DNA of 64,000 nt from contig DKVL01000063.1 in assembly GCA_002491195.1 (NCBI GenBank), forward strand, positions 45,747 to 109,746. Direction: 5' to 3'. This DNA comes from Lachnospiraceae bacterium UBA7179. GTDB lineage: Bacteria; Bacillota; Clostridia; Lachnospirales; Lachnospiraceae. The notes beneath the pieces are model-generated. The model worked only from the letters and a program-made list of their open reading frames with translations, made no database searches and was not told the DNA's origin. Both the position numbers and the translations under genes were made by a program. This document shows, one piece after another, positions 37,337 to 45,716 of the stretch; position 1 is the first letter of the stretch; every line of letters begins with the position of its first letter.

Positions 37337-38719
37337 TTACTGCTGCAGTAACGCGCGCAGGCGAAGCAATCCCTCTGTCAGGATTTCCACAGAGGGAGGC
37401 GTTGTTACGGAAATGCGGACTGTTTTTTCGGGAGTCCTGTTTCCGACAAAGAAGCGCTCTGCGCCGTAAATTTCTACGCCAGCCTGTCTGGCGCAGATCT
37501 CAAAACTTTTTCCGGTAAAATATTCAGGCAGTTGGATCAGGCGGAGCGGCGATGTAAGTCCGCATGGCATGGCAAATTCTTCCAATAGTTGATCGACGAT
37601 CTGATTGCGTTCCATAATGCCTTGTCTGCGCTCAGCCAGAATTTCGTCAGCGGCGCCATCCTCGATTAAAGTGGCGGACACTGTCGCGAGCAGCGGAGGG
37701 ATGCAAATATTCATCGAGTACAATGTGGTCACCAGTTTTTCGTGATACTGGGCAGGAACATGGATAAAAGCGGTTCGAAGTCCCGGCGAAACTGTTTTGG
37801 AAAGGCTTGATATATATACAACCTGCTCTGGCGCGAAGGATGCAATTGGGGGCAGTGGACGTTCCGTCAGGAGATGATTGATACCATCTTCTATGACGAG
37901 CAGATTTTCTTCTTTTGCTACCGTTGCAATCATTTTTCGTGTCTCGAGAGACATGGTATGAGAGGTCGGATTCTGATAATCGGGTATGACATATAGCCCC
38001 TTTATATTTTCATTTTGTGCCGCGTAGCGGATCCCATCTTCTGTCATTTCGCAATTACAGCTCCTGACAGGCAGCAAATGGATTCCAAACAGTTTTGTCG
38101 CTGTCTTTACACCGGGATAGGTCATTGGCTCTGTCCCGATCTTATCATTGGTTTGAAAGCATGTGCCCAGGGCAGCGGTAAGACCGTTCTGTCCTGCTGC
38201 TGCCAGTACGATATGCTCTGGATCCGTGCAGAGTCCTGATTTTTGGAGCCATGTTACACCGGCTATGCGCTGGCGTCTGGTGCCTTCGGGTGCTCCGTAG
38301 GAAAATAATTCCAGTGCATCTGGTTTCTTCATCAGGTGTTCTGCATACTGTTTTACTTTCAGGTTACTTGTCACAAAGGGGACGATCGCGCCCATTTCGA
38401 TCAGATGCGAATCTTCCTTTCCGCAGAGCAGCACAGGATTGGCGGCAGCGTCGGAAGAAACGTAAGTGCCATTGCCGACGGACGCTGAGAGTAAGCCCTT
38501 TTGTTCACACAGCTTATAAACTTTTGTGATCGTGCTAAGATTTAGATCCAGAAAATCCGCAAGTTCCCGTTGAGGCGGCAGTTTTGTCCCTGCTTTCAAC
38601 TTTCCGCTTTTGATATCGCTTTCCAACAATTCTGCCAATGCAATATATTTCGGACCTGTCAGTCTGCTTAAATCGGGTTTCCAGCTCATCGGGTAGTCGT
38701 CAAATGAATTTACGGGCAT
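37337..38719 (-). CDS. MocR-type regulator (GntR HTH + aminotransferase domain)
   Basis: A 460-residue MocR-subfamily regulator. Residues ~15-85 are a GntR winged helix (KLPPQRELADFLDLNLSTITKVYKL). The remainder is a class-I aminotransferase fold that binds PLP through the Lys of SSLSKTVSPGLRTAF; DYQNPTSHTMS carries cofactor contacts. ATG 38719 is preferred over 38749 because AAAGGAGAT lies directly before it. It is divergent from the aminotransferase gene at 38879, the typical arrangement for MocR control of a neighbouring PLP-related or amino-acid gene. A palindrome in the shared promoter region may be its binding site. Confidence 0.9.
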   Translation of the reverse strand: MPVNSFDDYPMSWKPDLSRLTGPKYIALAELLESDIKSGKLKAGTKLPPQRELADFLDLNLSTITKVYKLCEQKGLLSASVGNGTYVSSDAAANPVLLCGKEDSHLIEMGAIVPFVTSNLKVKQYAEHLMKKPDALELFSYGAPEGTRRQRIAGVTWLQKSGLCTDPEHIVLAAAGQNGLTAALGTCFQTNDKIGTEPMTYPGVKTATKLFGIHLLPVRSCNCEMTEDGIRYAAQNENIKGLYVIPDYQNPTSHTMSLETRKMIATVAKEENLLVIEDGINHLLTERPLPPIASFAPEQVVYISSLSKTVSPGLRTAFIHVPAQYHEKLVTTLYSMNICIPPLLATVSATLIEDGAADEILAERRQGIMERNQIVDQLLEEFAMPCGLTSPLRLIQLPEYFTGKSFEICARQAGVEIYGAERFFVGNRTPEKTVRISVTTPPSVEILTEGLLRLRALLQQ

Positions 38720-38768
38720 AATTTTATCTCCTTTGTCTCTGGCATTCAATGTTTTCTACAATACTCGT

Positions 38769-38787
38769 AATTGTATGCCATACAATT
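38769..38787. promoter_or_regulatory. Perfect 9-1-9 palindrome, candidate MocR operator
   Basis: AATTGTATG-C-CATACAATT lies in the 159-bp region between the divergent MocR and aminotransferase genes. A related half-site (ACAATA) occurs about ten bases before it. Position and symmetry suit a GntR/MocR operator. Confidence 0.55.
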
Positions 38788-38878
38788 CTATCATTGTTTT
38801 TGTGCGCGGGCAAGATTATAATGTACAAAAATCTTATCAAAAATTTTACAATATATAAAAGAGTCGAGGTACAGAGTT

Positions 38879-40060
38879 ATGAGTATAGAACATTTGTTGT
38901 CTGATGGTATCAAAGCAACTCCGCCGTCTTTTGTCAGGGGAATCTTAAAAGCCGCTTCCGATCCGGGTGTGATCTCTTTTGCCGGAGGTCTTCCAAACCC
39001 GATCTCTTTTCCGCAGGAGGAGCTATTCGAATCAATGGAACGGATTGTGAAGACTTACGGCAGTAATGTATTCCAGTACTCGGTTACAGCCGGTCTTCCA
39101 GAACTCAGACAATATATAGCGGACCGGTACAACCGGGTATTTGGTCTGAATCTCACGATAGATCATATTCTGATTACCACTGGTTCGCAGCAGGCGCTTG
39201 ACCTAATCGGAAAAGTATTGCTTGACAAGGGCGATGGAGTGATTGTCGAGAAGCCGACTTATCTTGCAGCGATACAGGCTTTTTCGATGCATCAGCCGGT
39301 ATTTTATCCGGTGGAACTGACAGAGGAGGGCATGGACCCGGAGCAGCTTGTGGATGCATTGCAAAATCCTGTGAAATTCATCTATGCAATTCCTGACTTT
39401 CAAAATCCGACCGGACTTACGTATTCTGCCAGAAACAGGGAACGCATCTGCGAGATCCTGAAAGACCGCGATGTCGTTCTGGTGGAAGACGATCCTTATG
39501 GTGAGCTGCGTTTTGACGGGGAACGGCTGCCTTATATCGGCGCTGGAAAGCTGCCAAACAGTATTTTATTGGGAACATTTTCAAAGATCATTACGCCGGG
39601 TATGCGAACGGGCTTTCTGATTTCGGAAAATAAGGAACTGCTGCGATATATATCGATTGCAAAAGAGGCAAGTGACCTGCACACCAATATTTTCTCGCAG
39701 TATCTGCTCTGGGATTATCTGGCAAACAATGATCTGGAGGCGCATATTGCAAAGATAAAAGCGCTGTATCAAAAGCAGGCGCAGGTGATGATGGACGCCA
39801 TGGACAGGTATTTTCCCTCCACAGTAAAGTATACAAAGCCGCATGGCGGTATGTTTTTGTGGGTGACGCTCCCCGAAGGAGTGAGTGCGATGTCCCTGTT
39901 TCCAAAAGCGCTGGAGCGGAAGGTTGCGTTTGTTCCGGGAGATCCCTTCTATATTGGTATCAAAAATGCCAACACGATGCGTCTCAACTATACCAATGCG
40001 GACTGTGAGACGATTGAGGAGGGGATTCGCAGGCTGGGGGATTTGTTGAAGGCGTTATAG
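38879..40060 (+). CDS. PLP-dependent aminotransferase (class I, MocR-like/2-aminoadipate type)
   Basis: A 393-residue fold-type I aminotransferase without a DNA-binding domain. Features: SFAGGLPNPISFPQEE at the start, TTGSQQALDLIGKV, DFQNPTGLTYS, VEDDPYGELRF, and the PLP Lys in TFSKIITPGMRTGF. Family members (LysN, aromatic/branched-chain aminotransferases) transaminate amino acids with 2-oxoglutarate; the substrate is not determined. It is divergent from the MocR regulator, which probably controls it. GAGG about nine bases upstream marks the start. Confidence 0.88.
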   Translation: MSIEHLLSDGIKATPPSFVRGILKAASDPGVISFAGGLPNPISFPQEELFESMERIVKTYGSNVFQYSVTAGLPELRQYIADRYNRVFGLNLTIDHILITTGSQQALDLIGKVLLDKGDGVIVEKPTYLAAIQAFSMHQPVFYPVELTEEGMDPEQLVDALQNPVKFIYAIPDFQNPTGLTYSARNRERICEILKDRDVVLVEDDPYGELRFDGERLPYIGAGKLPNSILLGTFSKIITPGMRTGFLISENKELLRYISIAKEASDLHTNIFSQYLLWDYLANNDLEAHIAKIKALYQKQAQVMMDAMDRYFPSTVKYTKPHGGMFLWVTLPEGVSAMSLFPKALERKVAFVPGDPFYIGIKNANTMRLNYTNADCETIEEGIRRLGDLLKAL

Positions 40061-40189
40061 TAGATCTGCAATTGCATTATAATACAGACAGGAGTATACT
40101 GAATAAGAAGAGTGATAAGCTGCTTATAGATTCGGGCAGCGGCTGCAGATATTTTGCGGGATGACGGTCCGATTGAAGGAGGGTATCAA

Positions 40190-40960
40190 GTGAATCGAAA
40201 CGATGTATTGACAGATCCAAGGAAATTAGTTGCATTGGATTTAAAGAATGCCGGGTTTGATATCGACAAGATCAATATCCCCAAAAGGGTGTATCTGTTG
40301 GCGGACAGCCTCTATGATGCTATGCTGTCAAGAAACTGCGGGACATTCAAATATCCGTTGGGCGGGAAATTGTATGTGTTTCACGAAAATGAGAATGTCG
40401 GTTTTGTGAAAGGTCATATGTGCTCGCCGGCAATCGCCACACAGGCGGAAGACCTGATTGCCGGCGGGGTTAAGGAACTGATCCATGTCGGCTTTGCGGG
40501 GGGATTGCAGACGGACATGAAAGCGGGTGATATTGTTTTGACAGACGGTGCATATAATGATACAGCCGTTGCTGGATTGTATGGGTTTGACTATGATCTG
40601 ATTGAATCCTCCAGGGAGTTGACAGATGAGCTGGGCAGACTGCTGACAGAGCATGCAGTTTTGTTCCGCCGGGGAAAGCATTGGACAACCGATGCAGGGT
40701 ATCGGGAGACATGGGGACAGGTTATTGACTACAGGAAAAAAGGTGCGCTCTGTGTGGAGATGGAAGGCGTTGGTCTTTTTACCATAGCAAACTACAGGAA
40801 ATGCGCTGCTTCAGCAGTTTATGTCATTTCAGATGTGTATAGGGAAAATGACTGGAATCTGGGCTGGGGAGAAAATAAGCTGGATACAGCAGTTGCTCAA
40901 ATCATAGATACGATGATTGCAGCGGTGAAAAAGCAGGAAGGTAAAAACTGCGGGATATAG
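40190..40960 (+). CDS. Nucleoside phosphorylase (PNP/UDP family)
   Basis: A 256-residue phosphorylase that cleaves nucleosides to base and ribose-1-phosphate. The family motifs are FVKGHMCSPAIATQAEDLI, the phosphate-binding HVGFAGGLQ and the nucleoside-binding CVEMEGVGLF. The start is GTG 40190, decided by AAGGAGGG at 40176-40183; the in-frame TTG at 40154 has no such site. A GWGENKL tail is present. Purine versus uridine preference is not clear. It precedes a hypothetical gene by 20 bp. Confidence 0.85.
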   Translation: MNRNDVLTDPRKLVALDLKNAGFDIDKINIPKRVYLLADSLYDAMLSRNCGTFKYPLGGKLYVFHENENVGFVKGHMCSPAIATQAEDLIAGGVKELIHVGFAGGLQTDMKAGDIVLTDGAYNDTAVAGLYGFDYDLIESSRELTDELGRLLTEHAVLFRRGKHWTTDAGYRETWGQVIDYRKKGALCVEMEGVGLFTIANYRKCAASAVYVISDVYRENDWNLGWGENKLDTAVAQIIDTMIAAVKKQEGKNCGI

Positions 40961-40980
40961 AATAAGAAAGAGGTGTTGTT

Positions 40981-41436
40981 ATGGGAATCAAATTACCACC
41001 GATCGAAAAAATTCATGAAGCATACAGTGCGATAGCGGATGGACGGGTAGCACTCACAGATACGCAGGCAGAGGTCTCCTCCTCGGATATGACAAAAAAA
41101 TATCTGGTAAAATGGAACGATGAAACCTACTCTTCCAATGATAATGCATCCTATTGGAAAGGATATCTGGGATATCCGATCATAGCAGTTCTAATGCTGC
41201 AGGGAAAATTATCATACGATAAAGAAATAGCAGAACACTTTAAAGGAATTAACTGGAAGAAATTAAATACAGCGCATAAAAATAATTACTCCGAAGCTGT
41301 AAAAGAGATTATGGAGGAATTAGAGAAGTCAGGCGTTGACGGCAATAAGATTAACAAGGAAATCGATAAGGTATATAAGGAAATGGAACAATTGACAATC
41401 AGTACGAAACGCAGTTCACTTCGTCCGCCTAAGTAA
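40981..41436 (+). CDS. Hypothetical protein, 151 residues
   Basis: A soluble, Lys-rich protein with a good ribosome site (AAAGAGGTG). The middle has YWKGYLGYPIIAVLMLQGKL, the C-terminal half is predicted helical with charged heptads (SEAVKEIMEELEKSGVDGNK). I do not recognise the family. It lies 20 bp after the nucleoside phosphorylase in the same direction and may be cotranscribed with it. A terminator follows. Confidence 0.7.
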   Translation: MGIKLPPIEKIHEAYSAIADGRVALTDTQAEVSSSDMTKKYLVKWNDETYSSNDNASYWKGYLGYPIIAVLMLQGKLSYDKEIAEHFKGINWKKLNTAHKNNYSEAVKEIMEELEKSGVDGNKINKEIDKVYKEMEQLTISTKRSSLRPPK

Positions 41437-41505
41437 TAGAATGGAAACAGGAAAATGGGATCTGTCATAGAAAGAATGTATGAGAACTGAAAAACAATCC
41501 TACAG

Positions 41506-41557
41506 TATAGGTGCAGAAAGAAAGCGCGGTCCGCTTTGCTCTGTACCTATATTTTTG
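41506..41557 (+). terminator. Rho-independent terminator in a 309-bp non-coding stretch
   Basis: A long stem (TATAGGTGCAG...CTGTACCTATA with the inner pair AAAGCG/CGCTTT) followed by TTTTT at 41552-41556, ending the transcript of the hypothetical gene. The rest of the non-coding stretch 41437-41745 is AT-rich and should carry the promoter for the next gene; I see nothing else in it. Confidence 0.8.
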
Positions 41558-41745
41558 TGGTGGTTGCAAAAACAAAGCAGCATATGCAATTTGAGGGGGC
41601 AGGATTTGCCTACAGCTTCCACGGAAACAAATAGTAAGCATTTCGTGTACAAGGAATAAGAAAACAAAATGTGAAAAGGGAAAAGCGATTTAATGAAAAT
41701 ATGATAGAAATGTCAATGTGATTATGGTATGATTTTAACGTACAA

Positions 41746-41919
41746 ATGGACATAGAGAAGATTACGATAACAATGACGATTGCAGAAAATATAAATATTT
41801 TAGGAAATTACTGCGGAAAAAGAGATATTGAGGAGCTGACAACGGAAAATCTGCAAAGGGAATATCACGTTGCACAGTCCGATGTAATGGTGCTATTTGG
41901 AGGTTCCAGAAGCTATAGG
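41746..41919 (+). pseudogene. N-terminal remnant of a YdcF/DUF218 family gene
   Basis: The frame upstream of the lipoprotein start encodes 58 residues resembling the beginning of YdcF-type (DUF218) proteins: NILGNYCGKRDI, LTTENLQREY and especially SDVMVLFGGS. It then passes directly into a lipoprotein signal sequence, which a YdcF protein would not have. I interpret it as a broken gene whose 5' end remains in frame with the downstream gene. Confidence 0.45.
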
Positions 41920-43140
41920 ATGAGAAAATTAAAAATGATTTTGATTCTATGTTGTGTAAGCATTCATTTGTGTGCGTGTGGGCAAAATGTTTTCGACGGA
42001 GAGAATGACCATGCTGACCAAACAACAGCCGAAAGTGGGACATCAGGTTCCATAGACGAGACAGAAACAATCCGTGACAAAGAGAGTCAGCCGGAACAAA
42101 ACAGTGCGCAAAACAAGTCCCTTATTTTGCGCAGTGACTCGGAGCTGGAAGAGTGGAAACAGGGATATCTCAACTATCTGGATACACTGGATGGGGCGGA
42201 TTCCTGTGCGTACAGCCTGATTTATGTGGATGATGACGAGATCCCCGAGCTTGCGGTTGAACATAGACTTGATGGCGGGCGCACGAGCGTGGACGGCGGA
42301 TGCCGGGTGCTTCTGACATTTCACGATGGGTTGCTGGATCAATGGGAGCCACTGCGCAGCCGTTTCACCTATATTGAGGGAGAGAATTTAATCTGCAAGA
42401 TCACAAACAATGTAGACGTAAATGAACGATTTTGCTATAATACAGTATACACGATTCAGGATGGCAAATGGGTTTCTGTAGGCGGCGGAGGATATCGTGA
42501 GAGTGTGGATACTTCTGTGCTGCCGGTGAAAATGGCGATGCTGTTTGGCAGTGATATCGACGGGGAGAAATATCTGATTCAGGAATACAGCTGGGGTGAC
42601 GAATCTGTCAGTGGGGAGGAGTATGCTGCCCGGCTCAATGCGATCTATCCTGAAGGGCAGGGAATGTATCCGCAGAAATATTATGGATTGGATGATATCT
42701 GTGCGATCATCAGGACAGGGGACGTGGCCTCTGCAGGACATCGCTATGAGTTGGTTGTGGAAGATGCCACATGGGAGGAGGCTGCCGCGCACTGTCAGGA
42801 GAAAGGCGGGTATCTGGCGACGATCACCTCGCAGGAGGAGATGGATCGGATCCAGGCGCAGGTGATCTCGGAGCAGAAAACGGATATTACGTTTTATGTG
42901 GGGGCAAAAGACCTGAAATGGCTGGAACACGGAACGGAGGAAGTAGATGTGATGTGCCTTTACACAGCGCTGGATTTCTGGCTGGGCGGAGAGCTGGAGT
43001 ACAGATGCCAGCCACATTTGATCCTTTTGTATCATGAGCCCGATGAACGGTGTTATCTCACTGATGCAGAAAATGATATTCTGGAATCAAAACCTTCTTA
43101 TACTGGAAAGGTCGGATATATTTGTGAGTATGATTCCTGA
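41920..43140 (+). CDS. Lipoprotein with degenerate C-type-lectin-like domain
   Basis: A 406-residue lipoprotein (lipobox LCAC, C20). After a Ser/Thr/Glu-rich linker (to about residue 70) comes a beta-rich region with LNYLDTLDGADSCAYSLIYV and DDEIPELAVEH, as in surface proteins that report on ion content. The C-terminal ~135 residues begin with the C-type lectin pattern (ATWEEAAAHCQEKGGYLATI) and end in VGYICEYDS, with FWLGG-like strands between. The Ca2+/sugar-binding EPN/QPD motif is not evident, so ligand binding may differ. The start was chosen for the signal peptide; the longer frame includes a YdcF remnant. Confidence 0.7.
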   Translation: MRKLKMILILCCVSIHLCACGQNVFDGENDHADQTTAESGTSGSIDETETIRDKESQPEQNSAQNKSLILRSDSELEEWKQGYLNYLDTLDGADSCAYSLIYVDDDEIPELAVEHRLDGGRTSVDGGCRVLLTFHDGLLDQWEPLRSRFTYIEGENLICKITNNVDVNERFCYNTVYTIQDGKWVSVGGGGYRESVDTSVLPVKMAMLFGSDIDGEKYLIQEYSWGDESVSGEEYAARLNAIYPEGQGMYPQKYYGLDDICAIIRTGDVASAGHRYELVVEDATWEEAAAHCQEKGGYLATITSQEEMDRIQAQVISEQKTDITFYVGAKDLKWLEHGTEEVDVMCLYTALDFWLGGELEYRCQPHLILLYHEPDERCYLTDAENDILESKPSYTGKVGYICEYDS

Positions 43141-43219
43141 TGATCGCAGAGTGGTAGAAATCATACTAGAGTGTGTTTGAAATAGAAATAAAGATGTTAG
43201 GAGAAGGGGGGGCGGTCTT

Positions 43220-43777
43220 ATGAAAGAACTGGTCAATGATCCGATCTACAAGAAATTAGAAACCGATTATGACGAATTACTATTAGATTACATACTGCTC
43301 GGTCCGGATGGGGAATATATGGGGGAGGAATCCCACAAGGAGGCCGTTATAGCGGCAATCACCTGTCTTGGCACAAGAGAGCGGGTAGGAAACTGTTATG
43401 ACCGCGGGGCATTCACGATGGAACCAGATCAAATGAGATGGGAAAGAATCGATGTGGATGACTTCTTTTATGAGGGAAACAATGGATGGATCTTAACGCC
43501 GGAGGAGATCTTATATAAGGAGTCTGCGGATCAAATGAATTATTGGTATGCGTTTTTCGAACCGCCGTATGGAACGCCTTATACAGTGGAGGATTTTAGA
43601 AAGATCAATCATATGCTTTTTCCTGTCTCGCAGAAGGAATTGGAAATCTACAGCTGGAACGATGCGTTTTCAGATTACTTTGACGATGGAAAAGAATGGT
43701 GGGGAACCGCGATGTGGAGTGTCTATGACAAAGCCATGCGGCGGTTTGTGGTAATCGGTGCGTCATTGTCTGACTGA
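43220..43777 (+). CDS. Hypothetical protein, 185 residues
   Basis: A soluble acidic protein rich in Trp, Tyr and Asp, preceded by a strong AGGAGAAGGGGGG ribosome site. Recurring aromatic segments (YWYAFFEPPYGTPYTVEDF; WNDAFSDYFDDGKEWWGTAMW) resemble small immunity-type or SMI1-like proteins in style, but no family is recognised. No signal peptide or membrane segment. It stands between the lectin-like lipoprotein and the TlpA-like lipoprotein. Confidence 0.7.
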   Translation: MKELVNDPIYKKLETDYDELLLDYILLGPDGEYMGEESHKEAVIAAITCLGTRERVGNCYDRGAFTMEPDQMRWERIDVDDFFYEGNNGWILTPEEILYKESADQMNYWYAFFEPPYGTPYTVEDFRKINHMLFPVSQKELEIYSWNDAFSDYFDDGKEWWGTAMWSVYDKAMRRFVVIGASLSD

Positions 43778-43851
43778 CAGATGGTTAATGCAGCAAAGGC
43801 ATGGTGATCAGGTGGCAATTGGTCGAAAATTGTTTGAAGGAGTTTGATAGA

Positions 43852-44484
43852 ATGAAACGAAATAATAAATTATTGTATCGAAGTGTTCTGTTTTTCACAA
43901 TGGTCTTTCTGGCAGCAGGCTGTGGAAAAACCTCAAAGAACGATGCGGACAAGGCAGAGAACGTGGAGTCCGCTGTGTCAGAGCCGGAAAAAAGTACAGG
44001 GGATTTTGAGGAAAGCGAAAGTCCGTCAACTGCTGAAACGGGATTGCCAGGTCAGATGCCCTCGTTTACCGCAAAGGATCTGGATGGGAATACGGTTACA
44101 GAAGAGATTTTCGCAGAGAAAGACCTGACAGTCGTAAACATATGGGGAACTTTCTGTCCGCCATGTATCGCAGAGATGCCGGAACTGGGCGAGTGGGCGG
44201 ATTCCATGCCGGACAATGTTCAGATCATCGGACTGATCATTGATATTTCTGGTGACGAGGACACCCGGCACCACGATCTGGCAGTGACGATCACGCAGAA
44301 GGCTGGCGTTCAATATACAAACGTAATCGCAAATTCCGATTGGAATAATGTTCTGAAATGGGTAGTGGGCGTGCCTACCACACTGTTTGTCGATCGAAAC
44401 GGGGCGATTGTAGGGGAACCGATTGTCGGAGCGGATGTGGAAGGTTATAAAGCATTTGTGGAGGAGTATTTGAATGGGCATTAA
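43852..44484 (+). CDS. TlpA/ResA-like thiol-disulfide lipoprotein
   Basis: A 210-residue lipoprotein (lipobox LAAGC, C24) with an acidic linker and an AhpC/TSA-thioredoxin fold. The active site is C102-P-P-C105 in WGTFCPPCIAEMPELGEW, and the cis-Pro region is GVPTTLFVDRNG. It should act outside the membrane in thiol-disulfide exchange. AAGGAG nine bases before ATG 43852 decides the start. It overlaps the next small CXXC gene by 11 bp, and a polyferredoxin membrane protein follows, so the three likely work as one redox unit. Confidence 0.9.
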   Translation: MKRNNKLLYRSVLFFTMVFLAAGCGKTSKNDADKAENVESAVSEPEKSTGDFEESESPSTAETGLPGQMPSFTAKDLDGNTVTEEIFAEKDLTVVNIWGTFCPPCIAEMPELGEWADSMPDNVQIIGLIIDISGDEDTRHHDLAVTITQKAGVQYTNVIANSDWNNVLKWVVGVPTTLFVDRNGAIVGEPIVGADVEGYKAFVEEYLNGH

Positions 44485-44620
44485 GACGAAATGGCTTGCC
44501 AGAATCATGATCGCTGCAGTTGCCTGTGGATTTATTGTGTATGGCACATTTCGGGGAGAAGTGGAGATTGTGCTGAACAAGGCAGTCAATATCTGTCTTG
44601 AGTGCATCGGCCTGGGATAA
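44474..44620 (+). CDS. CD1871A-family CXXC motif protein (48 residues)
   Basis: A 48-residue protein too short for routine calls: a basic N-terminus, one hydrophobic helix (RIMIAAVACGFIVYGTF) and a C-terminal CLEC motif in NICLECIGLG. This matches the small CD1871A-type CXXC proteins of Clostridia. GGAGGAG seven bases upstream gives excellent support. It overlaps the TlpA-like gene by 11 bp and precedes the polyferredoxin gene by 49 bp. I infer a membrane-bound thiol carrier between the two neighbours. Confidence 0.85.
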   Translation: MGIKTKWLARIMIAAVACGFIVYGTFRGEVEIVLNKAVNICLECIGLG

Positions 44621-44669
44621 TTTTTCATCATGGCTTGTGATTGGGCAGAGCGGAATCATGGAGGTTGGT

Positions 44670-45560
44670 ATGAAGAGAAAAATCGTACAGATCATCGCGT
44701 TTGGGTACTCCAATGCGCATCTTATGAATTTTAAGGGCGGCAGAATATATCAGGGAAAGTGGAAGCAGTTCTGCAATCCGGGACTGAACTGTTATTCATG
44801 CCCGGCAGCAGGACTGGCCTGTCCGATCGGGGCATTGCAGGCGGTTAACGGTTCTATGGAGTTTCAGTTCAGCTTCTATGTGGTCGGTGTGCTGCTGGCA
44901 TTCGGCGTGCTGCTGGGGAGAGCAGTCTGCGGATGGCTTTGTCCGTTTGGGCTGATACAGGAACTGATCCACAGGATTCCGTCGCCGAAGCTGAAACTGA
45001 AGAAAATCTTTTTATATCTCAAATACCTGGTGCTTGTCGTGTTTGTCTTTGTACTTCCGGTCACAGCGATCAACTATATGGGGATGGGAAAACCCGCTTT
45101 CTGTCAGTATATCTGTCCGGCGGGGACTTTGCAGGGCGGTATTCCATTGCTTGGCACACATGAGGAGCTTCGCCGGACAATCGGCGCGCTCTTTTCCCTG
45201 AAAATGGCAATTTTAATTCTGACGATCGTGGGCTGTATTTTCATATATCGCTTTTTCTGCCGCACACTGTGTCCGCTCGGGGCGATCTATGGCATCATGA
45301 ATAAAGTCAGCCTTTGTCATCTGGAGGTTGACAGGAATCAGTGTATCTATTGTGGAAAATGCAAAAATGTCTGCAAGATGGAAGTAGATCCTGTCCAGGA
45401 ACCGGATTCCGCCGAGTGTATCCGGTGCGGGGCATGTGCGCAGATCTGTCCGAAAAATGCGATTTATGTAGGTATGGCCAGGAAGCCAATATCCCAAAAG
45501 CCAACTGCAAGAAAATCGCGGCAAAGGCTGATGTCCAGGAAGCGACTGACAGGGAAATGA
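44670..45560 (+). CDS. Polyferredoxin-type 4Fe-4S membrane protein (NapH/CcoG-like)
   Basis: About 296 residues. Several hydrophobic helices are interleaved with Cys-Pro motifs (CYSCPAAGLACPIGA, CGWLCPFGLIQE, CQYICPAGTLQGG, CRTLCPLGAIYG). Two ferredoxin motifs follow at the C-terminus (CIYCGKCKNVCKMEVDP and CIRCGACAQICPKNAI). GGAGGTTGGT immediately before ATG 44670 selects this start over the longer frame. Proteins of this type pass electrons across or along the membrane. With the TlpA-like and CXXC proteins upstream it may feed reducing power to extracytoplasmic thiols. The tail is basic. Confidence 0.88.
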   Translation: MKRKIVQIIAFGYSNAHLMNFKGGRIYQGKWKQFCNPGLNCYSCPAAGLACPIGALQAVNGSMEFQFSFYVVGVLLAFGVLLGRAVCGWLCPFGLIQELIHRIPSPKLKLKKIFLYLKYLVLVVFVFVLPVTAINYMGMGKPAFCQYICPAGTLQGGIPLLGTHEELRRTIGALFSLKMAILILTIVGCIFIYRFFCRTLCPLGAIYGIMNKVSLCHLEVDRNQCIYCGKCKNVCKMEVDPVQEPDSAECIRCGACAQICPKNAIYVGMARKPISQKPTARKSRQRLMSRKRLTGK

Positions 45561-45716
45561 TGTCAAAAAGCCAGTGGTCTGACAAATAAAAGCAAGCAAT
45601 GTCGGGACGCGGGACAATCCGGATAGTATACTGTAAGAGACAGAGAGCAATCGATCAGGCAAGATGTAAAGGGCGCTGTTCTCTGTCGGGAACGACAGCG
45701 AAGGAGGTTGATGAAC

